Shown here in pieces: positions 27,061 through 36,623 of a stretch of DNA of 64,000 bases. The DNA lies in contig MSXN01000021.1 of NCBI GenBank assembly GCA_002083555.1, positions 101,728 through 165,727 of the forward strand. The letters are read 5' to 3'. A model generated the notes under the pieces. It saw only the letters and a list, made by a program, of their open reading frames with translations. It was not told the origin of the DNA and searched no databases. The stretch's first letter is position 1; each line of letters begins with the position of its first letter. The position numbers and the translations under genes were made by a program. Origin of the DNA: Nitrospira sp. ST-bin5 (lineage in GTDB: Bacteria > Nitrospirota > Nitrospiria > Nitrospirales > Nitrospiraceae).

Positions 27061-28043
27061 TGGACTTCCCAGGTTTTAACGGACACCGTAGGGTGATCGT
27101 TACAACAGGGGGAGGACCCATGGGTAATCGATGGAAAGCGCAGAATGTCCGCTTGAAGTACACCTTCATTAAAGCCCATCCCCGAGAGTTCGATACGGCG
27201 GTCATGTGCCGTCTCCTCGGCGTGTCGCGCAGCGGGTTCTATGCCTGGCTGCAGAACCCCCTCTCAGATCGAGCCGTGGAGGATCAGCGATTGCTTGGCC
27301 TCATCCGCGCGGCGTATACGGCGAGCCACGGGGTCTACGGCGCCCCGCGGATCTTTCTTGATTTGCGGGAAGCAGGTGAGACCTGAAGCAAGCATCGTGT
27401 GGCTCGGATTATGCGGACCAATAACATGAAGGCCCGGCACGGCTACCGAACGCCCCGGTATATTAAAGGCCACACCACCTCACTCCTCACGCCCAATATA
27501 CTGCAACAAGGGTTTACCGTCCCACGGCCGAACACCGTCTGGGTCACGGACATTACGTATATACGCACGTGGGAAGGCTGGCTCTATCTGGCCGTCGTGA
27601 TGGATCTCTACTCCCGCCGTATTGTTGGTTGGTCCACCAAGCCCACACTGGCTCAAGACCTGGTGCTGGACGCGCTCATCATGGCCGTCCGCCGACGCAA
27701 GCCCAAGCACACCCTGATTCATTCCGATCAAGGATCGCAATTTGGCAGCGATGCATGGCGGCGCTTCTGCCGCGCGCATCACCTGGAGCCCAGCATGAGC
27801 CGACGTGGCAATTGCTGGGATAACGCCGTCGCCGAATCATTTTTTAGCAGCTTGAAGAAAGAGCGGATCAAGAAGCGGATCTACACAACCCGGACACTCG
27901 CCACGGCTGAGATCGACGACTACATCGAGACCTTCTATAATCGCACCCGTCGACACAGTCATCTGAACGGGGTCAGTCCGGAGACGTTTGAAGCAATGTC
28001 GAGTTGGGCTTCCTGATCTGTCCGTAAAAGGCTGGGAAGTCCA
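27061..28043 (+). mobile_element. defective IS3-family insertion sequence
   Basis: Bounded by 25-bp imperfect inverted repeats (22 of 25 identical): TGGACTTCCCAGGTTTTAAC at 27061 and its inverted partner ending at 28043. It encloses orfB but no orfA, so at 983 bp it is shorter than usual IS3 members (1.2-1.5 kb), and an internal deletion is likely. The three bases flanking each end (GCT and CTC) do not match, so no target duplication remains. Its right end touches the second higA copy. Confidence 0.8.
27120..28016 (+). pseudogene. IS3-family transposase orfB with an in-frame TGA
   Basis: From the ATG at 27120 (GGGGGAGGA upstream) the frame gives the HTH-like start (MCRLLGVSRSGFYAW), HGVYGAPRIFLDLREAGET, a TGA at 27384-27386 where a Cys or Trp codon is expected, and then KHRVARIMRTNNMKARHGYR in the same frame. 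The DDE catalytic residues are all present (VTDITYI, HSDQGSQF, and ESFFSSLKKE), followed by NRTRRHSHLNGVSPETFE. One nonsense mutation and the loss of orfA make it inactive as it stands. Confidence 0.85.
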
Positions 28044-28096
28044 CTCCGCCAGTTTCGTAGCACGGACCCCATCCATTTACTTTATATAGTTCTTTA

Positions 28097-28402
28097 TCAC
28101 GCTTCGATCAAGACGGCTCGCCGTACTCTTGGCACGCCAGCCTTGCGGGCCTGCCACAGGTCATAGGCAGCCTGCTGAGCCACCCACACATCGGCCAGTC
28201 CTCCATTTTTCACACCAAGCCATCCCTCTGATCGCAGGGCCATTTCCGGAGAGATCGCTGCGCGGCCATTCAAGACACGCGATAATGCAGCACGAGTCAC
28301 CCCCAGTTGCGCCGCAGCTTGCGTCACGTTCAAGCCCAGGGCAGGCAGAATATCCTCTCGCAACGTTTCGCCTGGGTGCGGCGGATTATGCATTCGGCTC
28401 AT
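28097..28402 (-). CDS. higA: second HigA-type antitoxin, without an intact toxin
   Basis: A 101-residue protein almost identical to the antitoxin at 5630. Differences are few (AAQLGV for ATQLGV, RSEGWLGVKNGG for RLEGWLGVNNGG, GLADVW for GRADVW). The helix-turn-helix is intact. Upstream only the last 12 codons of higB survive (28415-28452), so this is an orphan antitoxin. It could cross-neutralise the HigB made from 5949 or repress that operon (inference). TCCTCC-type ribosome-binding site before the ATG is kept. Confidence 0.9.
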   Translation of the reverse strand: MSRMHNPPHPGETLREDILPALGLNVTQAAAQLGVTRAALSRVLNGRAAISPEMALRSEGWLGVKNGGLADVWVAQQAAYDLWQARKAGVPRVRRAVLIEA

Positions 28403-28414
28403 GTGGTCTTCCTC

Positions 28415-28452
28415 CTAATGGTAATCTTGGTAATCGATGAGGACGGCATCCG
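28415..28452 (-). pseudogene. higB: relic of higB (last 12 codons)
   Basis: Minus-strand translation reads DAVLIDYQDYH and a stop, the C-terminus of the HigB toxin at 5949. Similarity to that copy ends at about 28452, where unrelated sequence preceding the DMT transporter gene starts. So the duplicated segment was cut off within higB. Confidence 0.75.
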
Positions 28453-28525
28453 TATCCCCTTACTCCCGTACGGTAGGCCAAATGATTTCTACTGGTCGGA
28501 GTGTACCCCAACAGTATGCAGCAAT

Positions 28526-29602
28526 CTATCCATGCTCATGGCGGTGATGCAGTTCGGACACGTGCGGGTGATCATGCGCCAGTGGCAGATGCCGGTGCGC
28601 GTGTGCATGCGATTCCTCTGTGACGATCTGCTCCTCATGCTCGTGCTGGTGGTGCTCGCCATGCATGTGCACATGATCGTGCTCCACCTCTTCATGGACA
28701 TGCAGATGGCGATGATGGGCGCTCAGCATGAGCATCACACCCATCGCCATAGCCACGCTGGAAGCCAACTCGGTCAATCCCCATTGCTCACCGACAATCG
28801 GCACAGCAGCCACGGCGCCGATGAAGGGCGCGGTCGCAAAGTATCCTGCTTCGCGGGCGGCTCCTACCAAGCGAAGAGCCTGCATGTCCAGCACGAGACT
28901 CAGGCCATAACTGAACAGCCCTAGCACAAGCGCAGCCATAATCATCGAGGGCCGAGGCAAGTTCTGACCGGTGAGCATGGCCAGGCTTAACGTACAGGCG
29001 CCCGCTCCCAAGGTCTTGATTCGCGTCACCACAATAGGATCACGGAGCGAGAGACGCTGGCTCAGATTGTTATCAAGAGCCCAGCAGAGGCAGGCGCCCA
29101 CTATCGCGACGAATCCCAGGACATCGACCTGCGCGTTTCCTGGACGGTAATTCAGAACAGCCGCCGCTGCCACAATCAGCATGGCTCCTGTGGCGCCACG
29201 TCGATCCAAATGTTCCCGAAAGAAGACGATGGCTAACAGAATCGTGAAGAGCGCTTCCAAGTTGAGCAGCAATGACGCGACGACTCCGGATAGATGTTGA
29301 AGGCCCCAGAGCATCAACACAGGCCCCAACATGCCGCCCGTGGTGACGATGCCGGTCAAGAGCCATAGATCCGAGGAACGCACCGGTGCTTCACGTCGAG
29401 CGGTTCGAGAGCCGCGATAGAACAACAGCTCGAAGGCAAGAAGTCCCAGCCCTGCTCCGAGATAGAGCAAGCCGGCAATGAGAAGAGGACCGCCTTCCGG
29501 AAGAAGGAGTTTGGCCAGAGGAAGACTGACACCGAACAACACCGCTGCGGCCAGACCATAGGCACTGCCTCGAGATGATGAAGAAATGAATCGTATCTCC
29601 AT
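28526..29602 (-). CDS. EamA/DMT-family transporter with a His-rich tail
   Basis: A 358-residue protein with two EamA repeats (ten predicted helices, residues about 10-295) and a C-terminal cytoplasmic or periplasmic tail (about 300-358) extremely rich in His: HEEVEHDHVHMHGEHHQHEH and more. EamA proteins export metabolites or import small solutes. The His tail suggests Ni, Co, Zn or Cu binding and a metal-related transport role (inference). AGGTAGGA stands before the ATG. It lies upstream of the higA copy and downstream of the methyltransferase relic on the same strand. Confidence 0.85.
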   Translation of the reverse strand: MEIRFISSSSRGSAYGLAAAVLFGVSLPLAKLLLPEGGPLLIAGLLYLGAGLGLLAFELLFYRGSRTARREAPVRSSDLWLLTGIVTTGGMLGPVLMLWGLQHLSGVVASLLLNLEALFTILLAIVFFREHLDRRGATGAMLIVAAAAVLNYRPGNAQVDVLGFVAIVGACLCWALDNNLSQRLSLRDPIVVTRIKTLGAGACTLSLAMLTGQNLPRPSMIMAALVLGLFSYGLSLVLDMQALRLVGAAREAGYFATAPFIGAVAAVPIVGEQWGLTELASSVAMAMGVMLMLSAHHRHLHVHEEVEHDHVHMHGEHHQHEHEEQIVTEESHAHAHRHLPLAHDHPHVSELHHRHEHG

Positions 29603-29630
29603 TCAAATCCTACCTGCCAGATTACAAGCC

Positions 29631-30281
29631 TCAGTCAGGTTTCCGCCCCCTATACAAATACAGGGTGCCGCAGAGCGTCATGACACGGACCATCTCTTCA
29701 ACCTGAACAAACCCGGCCTCTCGGAAGAACGAGGGCAATAGGGCATTGAGATGATCGGCCACTTGCTCAAAGTGTCTAATCAACAGCGACGCGGCAGACA
29801 TCAAGGCGTTGTGCGGTTTTCCAAAGTCTGCGACATGCAACTCGCCACCTGGTTTGAGCACACGCATGACCTCCCTCAAGGCGCGGAGTTTGTTTTCTCT
29901 GGTCAGATGGTGAATGGCCAGGCTGCAGAGAACCCGATCAAAGGAATGGTCCTGGTAGGGCTAATCATAAGCCATGCCTCGATCTAAGGCGATGGCCAAT
30001 CCCGCCTTCGCAATTCTCGCTCGTGCGATGTCCAGAATTCGCTGCCCCCCGTCGAGTCCAACAACCTCCGCATCCGGATGAGCCTGCTTGACGAGGATCG
30101 TGAGCGTCGCCGTGCCGCAGCCTAGATCCAGCACATGGTGACCAGACTCAATCCTAGCCTGCTCGACCAAGCGACGCTTGAAGGCGGCCTCCCGCATCAT
30201 CCATCCCACGATGGGATCGTAGAGTGGAGTCAACCAGTCAAAACTCAAGGCTGGGATATAATGGGCGTACGTATTACCCAT
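29631..30281 (-). pseudogene. class I SAM-dependent methyltransferase with an in-frame TAG
   Basis: The frame starts at 30281 with DWLTPLYDPIVGWMMREAAF and the SAM-binding motif HVLDLGCGTATLTILV. After LDRGMAYD a TAG at 29961-29963 interrupts it. The same frame continues PYQDHSFDRVLCSLAIHHLT and EVMRVLKPGGELHVADFG to 29631. This is a complete UbiE-like class I methyltransferase with one amber codon, probably from TTG to TAG (a Leu precedes PYQ in many relatives, a guess). The substrate is unknown. Confidence 0.8.
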
Positions 30282-30299
30282 GTCCGATGATCCTCCCTT

Positions 30300-30470
30300 C
30301 CGCGCCGCTGCCTCGGCCCGCTACAAACTCTCCCCTTCTTTTCCTTCTTTCTACCACTACCAGATCACATAGATAGGGGGAATGACGAACAGCATGAGAA
30401 TCATCGCCGAGAAGCCTCCCCCCGACCTGCGGTGCCGCAATCCGCTTCATGACCTCCGCGCCGGCTATTT
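30300..30470 (-). pseudogene. cusA: relic of a cusA 3' end
   Basis: Minus-strand translation gives AEVMKRIAAPQVGG, then after a frameshift FSAMILMLFVIPPIYVIW and remnants of WWKEE. It matches the C-terminus of the CusA-like pump at 41334 (VMKRIAAPQVGGVFSAMILT and on) very closely. The rest of the gene is absent, so a former RND pump gene or a recombination by-product lies here. Confidence 0.75.
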
Positions 30471-30529
30471 CAGAAGCAGACGGTGCATTCCACTGCATAG
30501 AAGCCTGATTCATATTGAGTTAGGCGGCA

Positions 30530-31477
30530 TCATCCCAGGTACCCTTTCAGGACGAATATGCAATACAACAGAACCAGAAGACCGCCGGCCCAGCGGGGGA
30601 CACGCTTCGTCATCATCATCAAGGACACGATGACGATTGTGCCCATGCAGAATGGAAGATAGAACCGCAGCACCTCTGTCTCCACATCGACCGGGCGGAC
30701 TAGTGCGATGATTCCACCGTTGAACAGGAAAAAGGCCAGAATCGATCCTACTACGTTCCCGAAACTGATCTCCGGCTTGCCCTGAAGCGCGGCAGGCAAC
30801 TCTCTCGCCAGTTCTTCAATGCTGATCAGAAAAGCAAGAATGGTCATGCCGAACACCGTTCCGGACAATCCAAATGCGGCAATGAGAGCCGTCGCCCCGG
30901 TGACTAGCATTTCGCTGCCGATGACAAGGCCAGCAAGCGACAGCAACAACAGGCCAACAGCGTGCCATCGACTGCGCCGATCGGTCTTCTCCAGCGCTTC
31001 GGCAACCTCTCCCATCGGCTTGATATCGAGCCCCCTCTTGCTCAACCACATCAAGAAGATGACGGCACAGACGAACCCAAGGAGCAAGATCGCTCCGTCC
31101 ATCCGAGACAGCCGACCGTCAGATGCGAGCAGGCCCAGCAACAACACGGACAACACCGGCACCAACAGAATCCGCTTGGGAACCGCCGCAAACGACATAG
31201 GCGCGACCAACGCGGTGATCCCAAAGGCGAGCGCAATGGCGACCATCGCCGAACCGATGATCGAACCCAGAGCAACCCCTGCCTGCCCCTCAAGCGAACC
31301 GACGGCCCCGACCACAAGATTTTCCGGGTCGAAGCCGATGAAGACGACGCTGATCAGAAAGGGAGACAGGCCGAACCCTAACGACGTTCCGACGACTCCT
31401 CTAACGAGGCGCTCGGCACAATACAGGATCAGACCCAGCCCTATTGCAAAGAGGATGATCGCAACGATGACGGACAA
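30530..31477 (-). CDS. CaCA-family cation/calcium exchanger
   Basis: A 315-residue membrane protein with ten to eleven predicted helices and the two inverted alpha repeats of the Na/Ca exchanger superfamily: FIGFDPENLVVGAVGSLEGQ with GSIIGSAM, and ISIEELARELPAALQGKPEI with GNVVGS. The acidic residues E in the FDPE and EEL motifs are the expected ion ligands. It exchanges Ca for Na or protons. Start is TTG at 31477 with GAGGAG eight bases upstream. It is the last gene of the calcium and glucan cluster. Confidence 0.85.
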   Translation of the reverse strand: MSVIVAIILFAIGLGLILYCAERLVRGVVGTSLGFGLSPFLISVVFIGFDPENLVVGAVGSLEGQAGVALGSIIGSAMVAIALAFGITALVAPMSFAAVPKRILLVPVLSVLLLGLLASDGRLSRMDGAILLLGFVCAVIFLMWLSKRGLDIKPMGEVAEALEKTDRRSRWHAVGLLLLSLAGLVIGSEMLVTGATALIAAFGLSGTVFGMTILAFLISIEELARELPAALQGKPEISFGNVVGSILAFFLFNGGIIALVRPVDVETEVLRFYLPFCMGTIVIVSLMMMTKRVPRWAGGLLVLLYCIFVLKGYLG

Positions 31478-31537
31478 GTTAGAGACTCCTCAGAGAACCG
31501 CCACACACGCAGTCCATTTCCGGCTACGCCGATGTTC

Positions 31538-33848
31538 CTACCAGACTCTGCCATCAACCCCCAGGACCTCCACCCGCTGTACCGTTCCACGACAGCATGA
31601 ATCGCTGCCACAGCAAGCCGGGTGCGCACATTGGAACCGGAACTCGATCTGGCGGGTTGCGGGAGTAAACGGCCCCAGCGTCACACCGAAGCGATGGATC
31701 ACGGCCATCACTCCGCCAGCCGGAATCATGTCGATCGTTCGCCATGATTCGCCTGGATCGGTTCTCCAGATCACCCGGCCCGGACAATTGGTCCGGATGG
31801 TCAGCCGGTTTTCCGCCCGGACCGAGGCGATTGGTCGCGCGAAGGTCCAGATCAGCGTATGGGGCACGATTGATTGATCGAGTGCACCAGGTGGTTTCCG
31901 GCCAACGGCACGGCAGGCCGTCTTCAGATGATCGCGAAACAGGTCATCGAACTCCGCATCGGAGTCCGAGGCCTGGTCCTCGCCGAACCACCAGAACCAG
32001 TCGCTACCCTCAGCCGCGTAGAGAGCGTCAAAGGCCTTGCGATGACGCTCTGGGGTGGCCTTCACGCGGTCCAGGAGAGCACGGGTTTCCCGCAACAAGT
32101 CCCAAGCCAGATTTTCCTCGGGCTCACCGATCCAAGTACCAAGATCGTTCCCTGGCCGCGAGCCGTTCTCGTCGATCCAGCTCGCCTGGAACAAGTCGTA
32201 CACCCGAGGCAACACCGACAGCGGATGCGCGGACACACCCCGTGTTGAATTGCCCTCCAAGTACTCGCGAAACGTGACTGTGCGGATTTCTGGATCAGCA
32301 ACAAGCACCGTATAAAGGGCATGCAGGAAGGGTCTCGCCTGCTGCGGATAAGCTCCCCAGGCATTTTCACCGTCGAGGATGATGGACACGATCCGATTCG
32401 GCGGATCGTTGACCTTCCACGCGAACCGTTCCTTCACTTCTCGGATGAAGGCCGTTGCCGCCTGCCCAGGGTCCGGATAGCGCTGATAGTGAAAGCCGAT
32501 TTTGTCCGACAAAACCGTATCGCGAAAAAAGACGGCCACACCCCGCCCAGCCTCATCCTCCGCGCGATAAGCCTGACACAACACATTCGGGTCCTGGACG
32601 TTGTACCCGTACTGTCCAGACCGCTCCAGCACGCCACGATCCGTGGCAATCCAGTGCATGCCGGCCTCGGCAAACAGCAAGACCACCGACTGCCCGACCG
32701 CGCCTTCGGCGGGCCACATCCCCGCCGGCGGATGGCCGAACCGTTCCTGGTAGAAGGTCACGGCTTGATGCACCTGCGCCATCGCATCTTCAGGCCGGTG
32801 AAAGCGTGCGGGATGCGTGGCGCCTTCTCGGTCGATCATGGCCTGATTAGTGTCTGCGAGCAGGGGAAGGATCGGGTGGTAAAAGGGTGTGGTGGAGATC
32901 TCGATTTGGCCGCGATCCTGAAGCCGGCGATGCATCGCGACCACGTTGCGCATGATCGTGAGCTGCGCATCGACCATCTGGGCGATCTGGTCTGAGCTGT
33001 AGCCACTGCCTTGCGCGATAAAGCTCCGCGCGGAGGCCACTTCCCCGTTGGGAAGTTTCACCGGCCCCTCTTGGAACTCCTGGCCGAACCAGGCCAAATT
33101 GAACCACATCTGAAGATCAGCAAGATCCTGAACCGTGAACGAGCGACTGTTCTGGCGCTGCTCGAACAAGGTGCGATACCGGGGCCAGGGGAAGATCTGG
33201 GTATGCCAGTCGGCTTCGTAGAACGTGGCGAGGAGTTCCTCTCGCTGGGCGGCGGACAGACGGGCCGCCGGGGTCAGGGTGAATTCCAGGGCGCGGTCTG
33301 TCGCGCCGCGTTCAGTATAGTCCTCGAGCTGTTGGAGGAGGACAGGCGTGAGATTGATAGTGAGATGCACCTCGGGATGCTGTTCCAGCAGCGCGGCCAT
33401 GGCGTAGTAATCGCGAACGGCGTGCAGGCGCACCCAGGGGAACCGGTATGCCCCCTGTGGTTGGTTGGCTTGCAAATCTTTGTAGAGCGGCTGGTGCTGG
33501 TGCCACAGAATCGCAAGGTGAAGCTTCGGGCTCACGACAAACGAGAAGGTCCCCCCGTCGCTGGAGCCGGCCGGAGAGCTTCCCCTCAGCCGGTACTCCA
33601 CGTGATCCCCGTCCGCAAACGGGCCGACGTTGAGAAACCAGTAGCTGTTGGCCTCCCGGTTGAAATTCCAGGCGCCCTCCACCTGTCCTGTATGCACCCG
33701 TGCCGTCCTGGTGCAGGACCTGATAATCGATCCAGGTTCGTTGGCCTCCCTCGATGGGCCAGGTACCGAACTGAAGATTAACGTTCTGCCCCGCACTCAC
33801 GAAGAACGGGAAGCGCGGGGTGTCAGGAGTGAGATGCCAGATAACCAT
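31538..33848 (-). CDS. GH57-family glucan hydrolase with an N-terminal frameshift
   Basis: The main frame (to 33796) encodes a GH57 alpha-glucan enzyme: LAILWHQHQPLYKD, then WPAEGAVGQS with the probable nucleophile Glu, and ILDGENAWGAYPQQ. The first part is out of frame: an ATG at 33848 encodes WHLTPDTPRFPFFVSAGQNV and TWIDYQVLHQDGT, a beta-rich leader that fits the chain only after a one-base shift near 33700 (joins to VEGAWNFNREANSYWF). So it is a frameshift or a sequencing error. GH57 enzymes cleave or branch starch-like glucans. The gene lies 46 bp after the Ca-ATPase gene. Confidence 0.78.
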
Positions 33849-33894
33849 CGTGTTACACGCTCTCAATCCCGGTGAGATCAGTGTCAGTCCGGCT

Positions 33895-36597
33895 CTATCT
33901 GTCAGCGTTCTTTCTTGCTACTTTCCAGGTTTCCATGGCGATGAGCGGCAGCATTCCAATGCCAATGGCCAGAAACCAATGTTCAGGATCGAAGGGCGCG
34001 ACCTGGAAGATGCTTTGAACCGATGGGTCGGACACAATGCCGACCTGCAGCAGCGCGGACAGCCCCACCGTGGCCAGCAACGGCCTGTTCGTCCAGAGAC
34101 CGAGCGCAAAGATGGATCGGTCCTCGCTCCGGTTATTCAGGGCATGGAAGAGCTGCGCCAGAACCATCACCGTAAACGTGAGGGTGCGGGCCCGATCCAG
34201 ATTGAGGTCCATGCCGTAGAGGCAATACAAAAACGCCAGGAGCGTGATGACGGCGATGAAGGTTCCCTGGACAAAGAGTCTCAGCAAGCGTGCCCGTGTG
34301 AGGAACTGCTCCTGTGGCGGACGAGGGGGCCGTTGCATCAAATCCGTGTCCGCCGGGTCTACCGCTAAGGCCAGGGCGGGGAAGCCGTCTGTGACCAAGT
34401 TGATCCACAAAATTTGTACCGGAAGCAGAGGGAGCGGGAGCCCGAACAGCGTCGCCAGCAACATCAATAGGATTTCGCTGATGTTGCAGGAGAGCAGGTA
34501 GTGAACACTCTTCCGAATGTTGTCATAAATCGCGCGGCCTTCCTCGACGGCCGCCGCAATGGAGGCGAAGTTATCATCCATCACGACCATGTCTGAGGCC
34601 TCTTTGGTGACGTCCGTCCCGCTAATGCCCATCGCCACCCCGATGTCCGCAGCCTTCAGAGCTGGCGCATCGTTCACCCCGTCGCCGGTCATGGCCACAA
34701 CCGCCCCCTGCCGCTTCCATGCGCGGACGACTCGAAGTTTGTGTTCTGCTGTTACGCGCGCATAGACCGCCGCTGCCTGCACTCGATCGCGCAACTCCTC
34801 ATCCGAGAGTTGGTTCAGCTCCGCCCCTGAGATGGCTTGCGCGCCCGGCTCCATGATCCCCAGCTCATTCGCAATGGCCACCGCCGTGTCCTTGTGATCA
34901 CCCGTGATCATCACTGTCCGAATCCCGGCGGCGCGACAGGCTTCCACGGCCACCTTCGCCTCCGGCCTGATCGGATCTTTCATCCCAACCAATCCCAAGA
35001 ACACGAGATCGCGCTCCAGACTCTTGGCCTCATAGGCGTCCGGAATCTGGTCCAGCGGACGTATGGCCACTCCGAGGACCCTGAGCGCTTGAGACGCAAA
35101 GCGCTGATTGGTGGCCGTAATCTCCTGGCGGATCGCATCCGTGAGCGGCTGGATGTCGCCGCCTCGCGTGAGCCAGGCTTGGCAGTCGCGCAGCAGGACA
35201 TCCGGGGCGCCTTTGACAAAGGCCGCAGGCCCGGACTGCGTCCGGCGCACCACGGTCATTTTCTTTCGCTCTGAGTCAAAAGGCACTTCGCCCAGCCAGG
35301 GGTTTTCCTGTTCAAGGTGATGCTTTGTCAGTCCGGCCTTGGCCGCCGCGACCAGCAATGCGCCCTCCGTCGGGTCACCCACGATGTGCCAGAGAAAGGC
35401 CTCCAGCCGAAGGTCTGAACCATTGCACAGTACCGAGGCGCGCAAAAGCGCCATGAGTCCTGGTTTCAGAGCCAGGGTCATCGGCTCACCGTCCGATCGG
35501 ATCTCCCCGTCCGGTGCGTAGCCTTCGCCGGTCACCGTGAACATTTCTCCTCCTTGATAGAGAGTGGTCACCGTCATCTCGTTCTTCGTGAGCGTCCCCG
35601 TCTTGTCGGAGCAAATCACGGTGGTCGAACCCAAGGTTTCGACGGCGGGAAGGCGGCGGATTAAGGCATGCCGTGTCACCATCCTTGTGACGCCAAGAGC
35701 GAGCGTGATGGTGACCACGGCGGGCAGGCCTTCGGGGATCGCCGCCACGGCCAGGCTCACGGCGGTCAGGAACATGCTGACCAGGGGCACTCCACGGAGA
35801 ACCCCGAGTAGGAACACCACAACGACGATACCCAGGGAGAGCCACAGCAACGTATGGCCGAGGTGCTCCAGCCGACGCTGAAGCGGCGTCTCCTCTTGCT
35901 CGGCCTGGGCTTCTCGGTGAATCAGCGCGGCAATCTTTCCGAGTTCCGTCTGGGCTCCGGTGGCCGTCACCAGCGCGCGCCCTTTTCCGGAGACGACAAT
36001 GGTCCCCATGAAGAGCATGTTATGGCGGTCACCCAAGGGCACCTCTGCTTGGGGAATCGGCTCGGCTGATTTGGCGACTGGTGTCGATTCGCCGGTCAGC
36101 GAGGCTTCCTGTGTCTGGAACCCCGTCGCATAGACAACGCGACTGTCTGCGGGAACACGGTCGCCCGCTTCGATCTGAATGAGATCGCCCGGCACGACTT
36201 GACCGGCGGGGATTGCTAGTACGGTGTCATCGCGGATGACCCGTGCGGTCGCCACCCAGAGCTGTTTCAGCGCCGCGAGCGACCGTTCGGCCCGGAATTC
36301 CTGTACGAAACCGAGGAGCGCATTGAGTACGACGATCGCGAGAATGGCTCCGGCATCAATCCATTCCTGCAACAGACCGGACACGGCGGCGGCGGCGATG
36401 AGCACCCAGACAATGAGACTCGTGAATTGACGCAGAAACATCTTGAACGGTGAGGGCGGAGCGGCTTCGAGCAGTTCGTTCGGTCCAATTGTCGCCAAAC
36501 GATGCTGTGCCTCGGAGGCGGTAAGCCCTCTATCCATATCTGACTGGAGCTCTTGTTCAATGGCTTCGGTGGTGAGGGTATGCCAAAGGGAGGTCAT
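33895..36597 (-). CDS. P2A-type calcium-transporting ATPase
   Basis: A 900-residue P-type ATPase with N-terminal cation-ATPase domain, TGES, the helix-4 motif VAAIPEGLPAV, phosphorylation motif CSDKTGTLTKNEM (Asp near 330), and TGDGVNDAPALKAADIG. Helix 6 reads ILWINLVTDGFPALAL with the Asn, Thr and Asp of the SERCA calcium site, so Ca is the probable substrate. The ATG at 36597 fits the family's start. A 91-residue in-frame extension upstream has no similarity. The glucan phosphorylase gene ends 26 bp upstream. Confidence 0.88.
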   Translation of the reverse strand: MTSLWHTLTTEAIEQELQSDMDRGLTASEAQHRLATIGPNELLEAAPPSPFKMFLRQFTSLIVWVLIAAAAVSGLLQEWIDAGAILAIVVLNALLGFVQEFRAERSLAALKQLWVATARVIRDDTVLAIPAGQVVPGDLIQIEAGDRVPADSRVVYATGFQTQEASLTGESTPVAKSAEPIPQAEVPLGDRHNMLFMGTIVVSGKGRALVTATGAQTELGKIAALIHREAQAEQEETPLQRRLEHLGHTLLWLSLGIVVVVFLLGVLRGVPLVSMFLTAVSLAVAAIPEGLPAVVTITLALGVTRMVTRHALIRRLPAVETLGSTTVICSDKTGTLTKNEMTVTTLYQGGEMFTVTGEGYAPDGEIRSDGEPMTLALKPGLMALLRASVLCNGSDLRLEAFLWHIVGDPTEGALLVAAAKAGLTKHHLEQENPWLGEVPFDSERKKMTVVRRTQSGPAAFVKGAPDVLLRDCQAWLTRGGDIQPLTDAIRQEITATNQRFASQALRVLGVAIRPLDQIPDAYEAKSLERDLVFLGLVGMKDPIRPEAKVAVEACRAAGIRTVMITGDHKDTAVAIANELGIMEPGAQAISGAELNQLSDEELRDRVQAAAVYARVTAEHKLRVVRAWKRQGAVVAMTGDGVNDAPALKAADIGVAMGISGTDVTKEASDMVVMDDNFASIAAAVEEGRAIYDNIRKSVHYLLSCNISEILLMLLATLFGLPLPLLPVQILWINLVTDGFPALALAVDPADTDLMQRPPRPPQEQFLTRARLLRLFVQGTFIAVITLLAFLYCLYGMDLNLDRARTLTFTVMVLAQLFHALNNRSEDRSIFALGLWTNRPLLATVGLSALLQVGIVSDPSVQSIFQVAPFDPEHWFLAIGIGMLPLIAMETWKVARKNADR

Positions 36598-36623
36598 CGT
36601 CCGCTTACCACCTTTTCCAGATC

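Noticed and set aside
26795..27079. Plus-strand frame of 94 codons before the IS
   Set aside because: It has no ribosome-binding site, runs into the inverted repeat of the IS and matches nothing.
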